In this document: one piece after another, positions 1-5,880 of the stretch
Numbering within the stretch: the first letter of the stretch is position 1
How the letters are laid out: every line of letters begins with the position of its first letter
From: Anaerolineaceae bacterium
Lineage (GTDB): Bacteria > Chloroflexota > Anaerolineae > Anaerolineales > Anaerolineaceae
Assembly: GCA_011620445.1 (NCBI GenBank)
Contig: WOZB01000143.1
Coordinates: forward strand, 1-6,782
Direction: 5' to 3'
DNA length: 6,782 bases
The notes under the pieces: generated by a model
What the model was told of the DNA's origin: nothing
Database searches by the model: none
Seen by the model: the letters and a program-made list of their open reading frames with translations, nothing else
Position numbers and translations under genes: made by a program

Positions 1-71
1 CATCAGATTTTCATTATCAAATTGTTTAATTTTTGTCTGATTCCTTGCACATGTTTGCACAAGTTAAATAG

Positions 72-93
72 CATGATTTTCATGTGCTATACT
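72..93 (+). promoter_or_regulatory. Extended -10 promoter for the ribonuclease J gene, with an overlapping inverted repeat
   Basis: TGCTATACT at 85-93 is an extended -10 element: a TGn followed by TATACT, five of six bases matching TATAAT. No good -35 is present; the best is TTAAAT at 64-69 with an 18-nt spacer, which suits an extended -10 promoter. Transcription would begin near position 100, about 60 nt before the start codon. The inverted repeat CATGA-TTT-TCATG at 72-84 lies in the spacer and could be an operator. A weaker alternative -10, AATAAT, is at 105-110. This is a motif call only. Confidence 0.5.
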
Positions 94-118
94 CAATGAG
101 AGTTAATAATCTGAACCC

Positions 119-149
119 AATCCGGCTATTGCCGGTTAATTTTTTTTTT
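119..149 (+). terminator. Terminator-like hairpin with T10 tract in the ribonuclease J leader
   Basis: CCGGC (122-126) pairs with GCCGG (131-135) around a TATT loop. Two more A-T pairs (119-120 with 136-137) form if T121 is bulged. Ten uninterrupted T residues follow at 140-149. This is the form of an intrinsic terminator, yet it ends only 12 nt before the ribonuclease J start codon and lies downstream of the only good promoter motif. It may be an attenuator for the gene, or the end of a transcription unit entering from the left. The stem is short, so termination may be partial. Confidence 0.6.
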
Positions 150-161
150 GTAAGGAAGTAA

Positions 162-1802
162 ATGAAATCTAAAACTTTAAAAATCATTCCCCTCGGTGGT
201 CTAGGCGAGGTTGGAAAAAATATGACCGTCTATGAATACGACGGTCAAATCCTGATTGTGGATGCGGGCATGATGTTCCCCAACAACAACATGATCGGGA
301 TCGACTACATCATCCCTGACTTTGAGTATGTCAAACAGCATGCCAACCAAGTTGTTGGCATCCTCATTACCCACGGTCACGAAGACCACATTGGTGCCAT
401 CAGCTACCTTTTGGACTTTGTTGATGCCCGCGTTTACGGCACTCCTCTAACTCTTGGCCTCATCAAATCCAAGCTCAACCGCCGTAAGCCCCTCAATGAG
501 CCCAAGCTTCAAACCCTCAATGCCGGCGAGACGATCCAGATTGGGCCTTTCAGGGTCAAGTCATTCCACGTCAGTCATTCTATGCCTGATTGTGTTGGTT
601 ATGGCATTGAAACACCGGCCGGTTTGATTGTTCAAACTGGCGATTACAAGTTTGACCACACGCCGGTGGATGGCTGGCCGACTGACTATGCCACCCTGGC
701 AGATTTTGCCCAAAGAGGTGTGCTGGCCTTGCTTTCGGATTCCACCAATGCAGTAAACCCCGGCTGGACCCCCAGTGAAAAGGTGATTGAAGATGCCTTC
801 AACAAGACGTTTGCTCAAGCCAAGGGCCGCATTATTATTGCCACCTTTGCCTCGCTCATTTCACGCGTACAGCAAGCCTACGATTGCGCAGTCCGCTTCG
901 GGCGTAAAGTCGCCTTCGGCGGCACTTCCATGCTGGATAATATGGCCATCGCCCAGGAATTGGGATACGTCAAGTTTGACCCCAGTGTGATTGTACCCAT
1001 CGAGGTCGCCCTTACCATGCCGGCATCCAAAGTTGTGCTGGTTGTTACTGGCTCTCAAGGGGAGCCTCTCTCCATTCTTGGACGCCTGGCCAACGGTACC
1101 AACAAGAAATTCAGTATTACCCAGGGCGATACCGTAATCGTGTCTTCCTACCCAATCCCAGGAAATGAAGAATCGGTCTACCATGCCATCAATAAGCTGA
1201 TGGAACGCGGCGCAGAAGTTATTTACGGCGCGATTGCCCCTGTGCATGTCTCTGGCCACCCCAGCCAGGAAGAAATTAAACTGCTCCTGCACCTCACCCG
1301 GCCTCGTTATTTAATCCCTGTGCACGGTGAATTGCGCATGCTGCGCATGCAAGCCCAGCTTGCCCGTGAAGTTGGTATGAAAGAAAATGACATTGCTATT
1401 GTAGAAAACGGCCGTGTGATTGAATTCAGCAACGGCCAGATGAAATTGGGCGAACGCATCCCTGGCGGATACGTCTTTGTAGATGGTTCCATTGTCGGCG
1501 GCATTAACCGCGAAACAATCCAGGAGCGCGAACAACTCAGCAACGATGGTGTTCTGGTTATTGATTTGCTCCTAAGCCCCAAGGACATAAAGGACTGGGA
1601 TCTGCGGGTCCGTAGCCGCGGTTTCGTAAGCGAAGAAGATGAAGCAGATTTGTTGAAAGCCCTCAAGCTTAGGGTTCGAAAACTGATGATCTCACCCACC
1701 AACAACTTGCAAAAAGAGCTTGAAAACGCAGCCCGCAATTGCGTCTATGATGAAACCCGCCGTCAACCGGTGATTTTCGCCACTGTTGCCTACACTTCGT
1801 AA
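162..1802 (+). CDS. rnj: Ribonuclease J
   Basis: This is a metallo-beta-lactamase/beta-CASP ribonuclease of the RNase J family. The family provides 5'-to-3' exonuclease and endonuclease activity in the cytoplasm for mRNA decay and rRNA maturation. The N-terminal PLGGLGEVGKN block (10-20) is typical. The zinc-binding motif HGHEDH is at 71-76, with further ligand candidates at H139 (VSHS), D161 (TGDYKFD) and H388 (PVHGELRM). The beta-CASP part shows SDSTNA, TGSQGEP and HVSGH (H362, H366), a conserved RNA-binding and active-site loop. At 546 residues it matches the usual bacterial length (about 555), so the C-terminal domain is present. The start is supported by AAGGA at 152-156, 5 nt before ATG. 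It is monocistronic, with a possible attenuator in front and a strong hairpin behind. No active-site residue looks missing. Confidence 0.97.
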   Translation: MKSKTLKIIPLGGLGEVGKNMTVYEYDGQILIVDAGMMFPNNNMIGIDYIIPDFEYVKQHANQVVGILITHGHEDHIGAISYLLDFVDARVYGTPLTLGLIKSKLNRRKPLNEPKLQTLNAGETIQIGPFRVKSFHVSHSMPDCVGYGIETPAGLIVQTGDYKFDHTPVDGWPTDYATLADFAQRGVLALLSDSTNAVNPGWTPSEKVIEDAFNKTFAQAKGRIIIATFASLISRVQQAYDCAVRFGRKVAFGGTSMLDNMAIAQELGYVKFDPSVIVPIEVALTMPASKVVLVVTGSQGEPLSILGRLANGTNKKFSITQGDTVIVSSYPIPGNEESVYHAINKLMERGAEVIYGAIAPVHVSGHPSQEEIKLLLHLTRPRYLIPVHGELRMLRMQAQLAREVGMKENDIAIVENGRVIEFSNGQMKLGERIPGGYVFVDGSIVGGINRETIQEREQLSNDGVLVIDLLLSPKDIKDWDLRVRSRGFVSEEDEADLLKALKLRVRKLMISPTNNLQKELENAARNCVYDETRRQPVIFATVAYTS

Positions 1803-1820
1803 AATATAATGATTTAAATC

Positions 1821-1850
1821 AACAAGCGGGGTTTCCCGCTTGTTTAATTT
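1821..1850 (+). terminator. Intrinsic terminator after ribonuclease J, possibly bidirectional
   Basis: AACAAGCGGG (1821-1830) and CCCGCTTGTT (1835-1844) form a perfect 10-bp stem with a GTTT loop, followed by the T-rich TAATTTT. It starts 18 bp after the ribonuclease J stop. It also lies beyond the 3' end of the convergent fmdB-like gene, so it may stop transcription from both sides, although the T tract on the minus side is weak. Confidence 0.85.
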
Positions 1851-1882
1851 TAAGGACATTTAGGGTATTAAAGCGTAAATGA

Positions 1883-2248
1883 CTAAGAGCTGGGTGTGGC
1901 AACCGGGGCACTGGCTTCTTTGGCCTTCTTGGTGCTTTCAGTCTTTTTGGAAGCGGGTTTATCTCCGTTGCCGCCTGTATCAGGCTTTTCGAGTGCACCG
2001 GAAACAGATTTCACTGCGGCCGATTCCCCTGCATCTTCCTTGGCGTGACTGCTTGCCAGGCCCGACGTGGACCGGTTATCGGTTGCGTAAAAACCCTTGC
2101 CTTTAAAGACAATACCGACGGGTTGATAGACTTTATGTAGCGTTGGCCTGCCGCACTCCGGGCAAATCGTTAAGGATTCATCCGTAAAGCTTTGGTACTG
2201 GTCAAACTGATAGTCGCAATTGTTGCAATGGTAGACATAAATTGGCAT
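1883..2248 (-). CDS. FmdB-family zinc-ribbon protein with a disordered C-terminal tail
   Basis: This small protein (121 residues) begins MPIYVYHC, the hallmark start of the FmdB/CxxC-CxxC regulatory-type family. The zinc ribbon uses C8-C11 and C29-C32, followed by the family block GIVFKGKGFYATD (about 49-61). The family is named after FmdB, a regulator linked to formamidase and amidase expression, but its biochemical role is unsettled, so no function should be read from the name. After about residue 62 the chain is low-complexity, rich in Ser, Ala, Lys, Thr and Pro, and probably disordered. The start is supported by GAGG at 2260-2257, 8 nt upstream. It is transcribed alone, divergently from the LysM gene, from its own promoter at 2276-2304. 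Confidence 0.92.
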   Translation of the reverse strand: MPIYVYHCNNCDYQFDQYQSFTDESLTICPECGRPTLHKVYQPVGIVFKGKGFYATDNRSTSGLASSHAKEDAGESAAVKSVSGALEKPDTGGNGDKPASKKTESTKKAKEASAPVATPSS

Positions 2249-2275
2249 ATTTCAAGCCTCTTTCAATTCCCACCG

Positions 2276-2304
2276 ATTATAGTCCAGCCAAACCTCATCG
2301 GCAA
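2276..2304 (-). promoter_or_regulatory. Sigma70-type promoter for the fmdB-like gene
   Basis: On the minus strand TTGCCG (2304-2299) and a perfect TATAAT (2281-2276) are separated by exactly 17 nt, close to the consensus for the main vegetative sigma factor. Transcription would begin near 2269, leaving a leader of about 20 nt that contains the GAGG ribosome-binding site. Confidence 0.65.
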
Positions 2305-2325
2305 GCAATCGTCCAAGCAATAGTC
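2302..2325. repeat. 12-bp tandem direct repeat in the divergent promoter region
   Basis: CAAGCAATCGTC (2302-2313) is followed immediately by CAAGCAATAGTC (2314-2325), two copies with one mismatch. The repeat overlaps the -35 side of the fmdB-like promoter and lies about 55 bp before the LysM promoter. It could be a regulator binding site or a simple slippage duplication. Confidence 0.6.
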
Positions 2326-2379
2326 CAACTTCAGACGAAATTCTAATGGTTTACCCGTAAATATGCTCTGGGGACTTGA

Positions 2380-2388
2380 TGATATAAT
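2380..2388 (+). promoter_or_regulatory. Extended -10 promoter for the LysM protein gene
   Basis: TGATATAAT is a perfect TATAAT preceded by the extended TGn element. No recognisable -35 is found at 16-18 nt. Transcription would begin near 2395, giving a leader of only about 10 nt that includes the GAGGA ribosome-binding site. This placement argues against the in-frame upstream ATG at 2363, which would lie before the transcript starts. Confidence 0.55.
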
Positions 2389-2395
2389 CGCGCCA

Positions 2396-2400
2396 GAGGA
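2396..2400 (+). promoter_or_regulatory. Ribosome-binding site fixing the LysM gene start
   Basis: GAGGA lies 4 nt before the ATG at 2405. The upstream in-frame ATG at 2363 has no such site close by and would add 14 hydrophilic residues in front of the signal sequence. The 2405 start is therefore chosen. Confidence 0.75.
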
Positions 2401-2404
2401 AAGT

Positions 2405-3220
2405 ATGCAACCATCCAGAAGCACAAAATTATTGATATTTCTCTTCGTAATAATCGCTGGATTAACTTTTCTGGCTTTAACCAAGAGCATCCAACCTGTT
2501 TCCGCCCAAGGCACGGTGCCAACCAACACACCCGATTCTCTCGGCAAAATTTACTATAAAGTTCTTCCCGGAGAAAATTGCACCATTATCGCTGAAAAAA
2601 CTGGTACGAGCGTACAGGACATCATCAGTTTCAACGGCTTGCGGACGGATTGCCCGCTTTTTGAAGATCAGGATTTGATCATCTCCATGGTCAGTCCGGT
2701 CGTCAACACGCCCACCATTCAGCCTACAGCCACTGTTGACCCTGCGCTAATCACACCCGGTCCTACACCTTCTGGCGGAGCAGCCAAGATTTGTGTGGTT
2801 CTTTTCAATGATCTGGACGGCAATGGCGTTCGTGCGGAAGGTGAATCTTATCTCTTCGGCGGCGTCGTCGGTCTGAATGATAGCGTTGGCAGGGTAAGTC
2901 TGACGGGCAAAACGGTTGCTGGCGACCCAGCTATCGTCGATCCTTTCTGTTTTCTGGACGTACCTGAGGGCACCTTTAACCTCACCATGGCTATTCCGGA
3001 TGACTTCAACCCCACCACCGCGATGAGTTATCCTGTTTCAGTCAAAGTAGGTGAAGTGGCCACCATAGACTTTGGTGCCCAGGAAAAAGCTCCTCAACCC
3101 ATTACTGGGCCGCTGGCTCCTGAAGGTCAAAAATCCCCCGTACTCGGAATTGTTGGTGCGATTCTTTTGATTGCTGGCCTCGGCTTGGCATACTACATGT
3201 GGCGCAATCGTAAAGCCTGA
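2405..3220 (+). CDS. Exported LysM and SdrD-B-like domain protein with C-terminal membrane anchor
   Basis: The protein has 271 residues from the chosen start. In order: a basic N-terminus and hydrophobic segment (about 8-26) with a plausible signal-peptidase site after VSA at 32-34; a LysM domain (about 48-94), a fold that binds peptidoglycan or other GlcNAc polymers; a Pro/Thr-rich linker (about 98-126); a beta-sandwich region (about 127-226) with the motif DLDGNGVRAEGE at 136-147, resembling the calcium-binding loop of SdrD-B/Cna-B-like domains; then a transmembrane helix (about 245-266) and the basic tail RNRKA. The expected topology is an extracytoplasmic body anchored by the C-terminal helix. 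It has exactly four cysteines, C59 and C83 in the LysM domain and C130 and C182 in the second domain, suggesting two disulfides. A structural or adhesive envelope role is inferred; no catalytic domain is seen. It is a single-gene unit ended by the hairpin at 3239. Confidence 0.85.
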   Translation: MQPSRSTKLLIFLFVIIAGLTFLALTKSIQPVSAQGTVPTNTPDSLGKIYYKVLPGENCTIIAEKTGTSVQDIISFNGLRTDCPLFEDQDLIISMVSPVVNTPTIQPTATVDPALITPGPTPSGGAAKICVVLFNDLDGNGVRAEGESYLFGGVVGLNDSVGRVSLTGKTVAGDPAIVDPFCFLDVPEGTFNLTMAIPDDFNPTTAMSYPVSVKVGEVATIDFGAQEKAPQPITGPLAPEGQKSPVLGIVGAILLIAGLGLAYYMWRNRKA

Positions 3221-3238
3221 CCCCAATATATTAAAACC

Positions 3239-3263
3239 AAAGGCCTCTTGCGAGGCCTTTTTT
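3239..3263 (+). terminator. Intrinsic terminator between the convergent LysM gene and leftward operon
   Basis: AAAGGCCTC (3239-3247) and GAGGCCTTT (3252-3260) form a perfect 9-bp stem with a TTGC loop. The run of T residues reaches 3263 on the plus strand. On the minus strand the stem is followed by TTTGGTTTTAATATA, so it may also end the leftward operon, whose last stop codon is about 40 bp away. Confidence 0.85.
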
Positions 3264-3302
3264 ATTGATTTTCAGGTAAATATTGCCATTGGGAAGAGCA
3301 CG

Positions 3303-4106
3303 CTAAAACAGGCTGTTGTAATTCACCTTCTTGAACACCTGCAGTTTGCCCCCAATGGTGGCATCGCTAACCTCTCGACCGTCCGCCTCAAAGGCCTGCC
3401 GCGCCATGCGGTAACCTTGTTCAGACACTTCCAGATCAGGGAGTTGCCAGCGGAAACCCTTGCCAAAATAGTTCGCTGAAAAATGGTTGGGATCGTCCCC
3501 TTTGCTTTCCACCGTAGTATTGGGCTTGCCTTTATCGGCAAAACTGTGGTCAACACCAATCAAATACACCTGGCTGAAGCCCATGTGATAGGCCAGTTGC
3601 AAGCCTACGTTGGTTACGGTAGCCCCTTCCCATACCCGGCCGCGAATGTCGTGGCTGAATTTCGGAGCGGTGTAAGTGGTATACAAAAAACAAGTGTGTT
3701 CATCCATCGGCAGCCATTTGCGCGCACGCCAGGAGAAAAATTTGGGCAAGCGAGCACCTTTAAATTCCTCTACGCTCTGCTCAACGACCAGGTCGTTGAT
3801 AGAAACCAGGCAGGATGGGCTGAAACCCAGTTCCTCCGCCGCCAGAAATATGCGGTTGAAACCAATACTGAAATCGTCTTTCAGCTTGGAAAGGTCGGTA
3901 ACTTTCAGGCTCGGGCCATTGCCGACGATGAAGCAGCGTTCGCCCTTGTGGCTATCCTTGAGAGCTGCCAACTTGCGTATGGATTCCCTGCGCCAGGGGT
4001 GTAAATACGCCTCTGGCAACTCCGGCAGACGTTTGATGCCATCATACACCGAACGGGCGAAGCGTCCGAAGGGCGAAATTTTATGGTGATACCTGGGATC
4101 CTGCAT
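3303..4106 (-). CDS. MptE-like (DUF115 / 6-hydroxymethylpterin diphosphokinase-like) protein, possible glycosyltransferase
   Basis: The predicted protein has 267 residues. After a basic N-terminal region of about 55 residues it shows CFIVGNGPSL (58-67), GFNRIFLA (82-89), a TNVGLQLAYHMGF block (165-177) and YLIGVDHSF (181-189). This pattern fits the PF01973 MptE-like family. Archaeal MptE is a pterin pyrophosphokinase, but bacterial relatives mostly occur in glycan loci. The same domain forms the core of Maf flagellin glycosyltransferases and resembles GT42 sialyltransferases, which also carry a GNGPSL-type motif. Being last in an operon with a CMP-sugar synthetase-like enzyme, a transferase role is a reasonable inference but unproven. 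There is no signal peptide or membrane helix. The start at 4106 is preferred over the in-frame ATG at 4142 because GGAG lies 4 nt upstream and the ATG sits 1 nt after the SDR stop; the longer form would overlap the SDR gene by 35 bp. Confidence 0.8.
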   Translation of the reverse strand: MQDPRYHHKISPFGRFARSVYDGIKRLPELPEAYLHPWRRESIRKLAALKDSHKGERCFIVGNGPSLKVTDLSKLKDDFSIGFNRIFLAAEELGFSPSCLVSINDLVVEQSVEEFKGARLPKFFSWRARKWLPMDEHTCFLYTTYTAPKFSHDIRGRVWEGATVTNVGLQLAYHMGFSQVYLIGVDHSFADKGKPNTTVESKGDDPNHFSANYFGKGFRWQLPDLEVSEQGYRMARQAFEADGREVSDATIGGKLQVFKKVNYNSLF

Positions 4107-4107
4107 T

Positions 4108-4881
4108 TTACTCCGTTGAAAGCCGGCAGGTAGCCCCGCCATCCACGATCACAGCCTGCCCGGTCATGAAGCTGCTTTGATGATTATCCGCCAGGAAGTA
4201 AATTACGGATGCAATTTCGCTGGGCAAACCCACCCGTCCATTGACCGTCTTCCGGGCCAACGCAGCCATTTGTTCTTCTTCCGGCAGTTCCCCCGCCCGG
4301 CCGCGATGAAAACCTGCCCTCAGCATGGGTGTGTCGACAGCGCCGGGCAGCACAGTATTGACGCGGATATTATCAGGGGCAAACTCGATGGCCATGGCGC
4401 GGGTAAGTGCCAACAAACCACCTTTACTGGCAGCGTAAGCTGCAATGTTGGCACTGGTAGCCACAGCATGCACAGAAGAAACATTCACAATAGCGCCGCC
4501 ACCTTCAGCTTTTAGCAAAGGGAAGGCAATCTTCGCGCCCAAAAACACCGACCGTAGATTGGAGGCAATCACCATGTCCCACTCTTCAACGCTGGTCTCA
4601 ATTAAAGGTTTGGAGACTTGATAGCCCGCGTTATTGACCACCGCGTCCAGTGTAGGCGAAAAAGCGGCCGCCTGGCTGTAAATCAGGTCGAGATTGCTCG
4701 GAATCGAAATATCCGCCTGGATAAAGAGCCCGTCATTCGGAAATTCCGGGTAACGTTCCCTTCGATCGGTGCCGATTACCTTCCAGCCTTTTTCGTCAAA
4801 ATATTTCACCGTCGCCCGGCCAACCCCTCCGGCTGCACCTGTGATGAGGACGACAGCTTGTTTCTGAGTTTTTTCGGTCAT
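4108..4881 (-). CDS. Short-chain dehydrogenase/reductase (classical SDR), sugar-acid or glycan locus type
   Basis: This is a 257-residue classical SDR, a cytoplasmic NAD(P)-dependent oxidoreductase of normal length. The Rossmann motif is TGAAGGVG (14-21). NNAG is at 83-86, and the full catalytic tetrad is present: N108, S136, Y149 and K153. The C-terminal half shows IRVNTVLPGAVDTPM and ends with the common TGQAVIVDGG motif. D39 after the second strand (GTDRRER) favours NAD(H), although the arginines next to it leave NADP(H) possible. The substrate cannot be read from sequence; many FabG-like annotations for such proteins are unreliable. Position between a hydroxyacid dehydrogenase and a DUF115 protein suggests oxidation or reduction of a sugar or sugar acid. 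ATG codons at 4884 and 4881 are both possible; 4881 is chosen from ribosome-binding-site spacing. Confidence 0.92.
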   Translation of the reverse strand: MTEKTQKQAVVLITGAAGGVGRATVKYFDEKGWKVIGTDRRERYPEFPNDGLFIQADISIPSNLDLIYSQAAAFSPTLDAVVNNAGYQVSKPLIETSVEEWDMVIASNLRSVFLGAKIAFPLLKAEGGGAIVNVSSVHAVATSANIAAYAASKGGLLALTRAMAIEFAPDNIRVNTVLPGAVDTPMLRAGFHRGRAGELPEEEQMAALARKTVNGRVGLPSEIASVIYFLADNHQSSFMTGQAVIVDGGATCRLSTE

Positions 4882-5879
4882 CATTCCTCCAGACCAGCAA
4901 AATAGGGTTTTGTTTCCATAGCCTGCAAGGCTTCCAATTCAACCACTTTTCCCAAACCGAGCAGTAGGTTGCGCAGTGTGTTCCAATGCACCCGTTCCCA
5001 ATAATATGGGCTCGAATTGGTGTTGTGCGGGGCAATCATCACGTTCTCCATGCCCAGCAGCGGGCTGTCATGCGGCAGCGGCTCCTCCTCAAATACATCC
5101 AGCGCTGCCCCAGCCAGCTTGCCAGCTTGCAAGGCCTCAGCCAGTGCAGTTTCATGTACTACTGGTCCACGGCAGGTGTTGATGAGCACCGCTTCTGGCC
5201 TTACCAACTTGAGTGTTTCGCTGTTAATAAGATGCAAGGATGTGGGGTTGAGCGTACAGTTTAGGCTGATGAAATCTGACTTTGCCAGTAATTCCGCCAG
5301 GGGGAGCATTTCCACACCGACCTCCGCGACAAAGCTCGGATCAATTTCGATAATATCGTTGCCGTAGAGCTTCATGCCAAAGGTCTTGGCATAACGCAGC
5401 AAGTTTTTGCCGATTCTTCCAACACCGATGACCCCCAGGCTGGATTCTTTAAGAGTCTTGCCCGCGATTTTCTTCCACTCGCCGGCTTTCATCGCTTTGT
5501 CCATCCAGGGTTGTTGGCGCGCAAATGCCAGCATATAACCCAAAATGCTCTCAGTAACCGGTACGGTGAACGCGCCGGGGGTATTGCTAACGATAATGCC
5601 AAGTTCTGTGGCGGCTTCCTGGTCGATTGAATCGATGCCTGTGCCCCACTTGGAAATCACCTTGAGCTCCGGCAGGCAAGCCCGCTGCACATCACGGGTG
5701 TAGCGGTCATCCCCGCAAAGTGTACCCACAAACTGGTGAGCATATTTCAGAATATCCTCAGCTTCAAAACGTTCGTTTACCTTGGGCTCAACCGTTTCAT
5801 AGCCAAAGGCGTTCAGGATTGGTCTAAAGCGGTCCATGTAGGGCAGCATATACGGGCAGGTAACTAAGATTTTTTCCAT
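4881..5879 (-). CDS. D-2-hydroxyacid dehydrogenase (phosphoglycerate dehydrogenase-like)
   Basis: A 332-residue NAD-dependent enzyme of the D-isomer-specific 2-hydroxyacid dehydrogenase family, which interconverts 2-hydroxyacids and 2-keto acids. Visible features are KWGTGIDSID (77-86), NTPGAFTVPVTE (99-110), the nucleotide-binding GVGRIG (152-157) with D175 (LYGND) as the likely NAD ribose ligand, and the catalytic set R237 (NTCRGPVV), E266 (FEEEPL) and H285 (APHNTNSS). It lacks the C-terminal ACT domain of many SerA enzymes, and it sits in a glycan-type operon rather than with serine genes, so serine biosynthesis is unlikely to be its job. The substrate is unknown; a sugar-derived 2-hydroxy or 2-keto acid is an inference. 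The start at 5879 is chosen because it begins 1 nt after the upstream stop (TGAAATG) and gives the standard MEKILVT opening; an ATG at 5918 would add 13 non-conserved residues and overlap the neighbour. Its ribosome-binding site is weak. Confidence 0.92.
   Translation of the reverse strand: MEKILVTCPYMLPYMDRFRPILNAFGYETVEPKVNERFEAEDILKYAHQFVGTLCGDDRYTRDVQRACLPELKVISKWGTGIDSIDQEAATELGIIVSNTPGAFTVPVTESILGYMLAFARQQPWMDKAMKAGEWKKIAGKTLKESSLGVIGVGRIGKNLLRYAKTFGMKLYGNDIIEIDPSFVAEVGVEMLPLAELLAKSDFISLNCTLNPTSLHLINSETLKLVRPEAVLINTCRGPVVHETALAEALQAGKLAGAALDVFEEEPLPHDSPLLGMENVMIAPHNTNSSPYYWERVHWNTLRNLLLGLGKVVELEALQAMETKPYFAGLEE
4885..4890 (-). promoter_or_regulatory. Ribosome-binding site of the SDR gene, inside the dehydrogenase 3' end
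   Basis: A strong GGAGGA is encoded by the last sense codons of the upstream gene. It touches the ATG at 4884 directly but stands 3 nt from the ATG at 4881, which is the more workable distance. With the 4881 start the two genes share one base in TGATG, a usual form for coupled translation. Confidence 0.7.
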
Positions 5880-5880
5880 T

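Noticed and set aside
2..41. Inverted repeat ATCAGA (2-7) / TCTGAT (36-41)
   Set aside because: Only 6 bp with a 28-nt loop in an AT-rich stretch, so it is likely a chance match.
861..1738. Two 143-codon open frames on the minus strand within ribonuclease J
   Set aside because: They lie opposite a clearly conserved gene, have no ribosome-binding site or known motif, and their composition follows from codon use on the other strand.
1879..2106. A 75-codon plus-strand frame opposite the fmdB-like gene
   Set aside because: It is a shadow of the low-complexity tail and lacks any family resemblance.
2363..2404. Longer LysM protein from the upstream ATG
   Set aside because: It would begin before the extended -10 promoter's expected start of transcription, lacks a ribosome-binding site and places 14 extra residues before the signal sequence.
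3100..3220. Sortase sorting signal at the C-terminus of the LysM protein
   Set aside because: A hydrophobic helix and basic tail are present, but there is no LPxTG-like motif; the helix is better read as a simple membrane anchor.
3483..4089. Plus-strand open frames (173 and 137 codons) opposite the MptE-like gene
   Set aside because: The minus-strand frame carries recognisable family motifs; the plus-strand translations show none.
4976..5367. Overlapping plus-strand frames opposite the hydroxyacid dehydrogenase
   Set aside because: Low-complexity Ser/Ala/Cys-rich translations opposite a conserved Rossmann enzyme; no independent support.
4881..5879. SerA, the serine-biosynthesis phosphoglycerate dehydrogenase
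   Set aside because: The catalytic core fits the superfamily, but there is no ACT domain and the neighbours are glycan-type genes, so the specific name is not supported.
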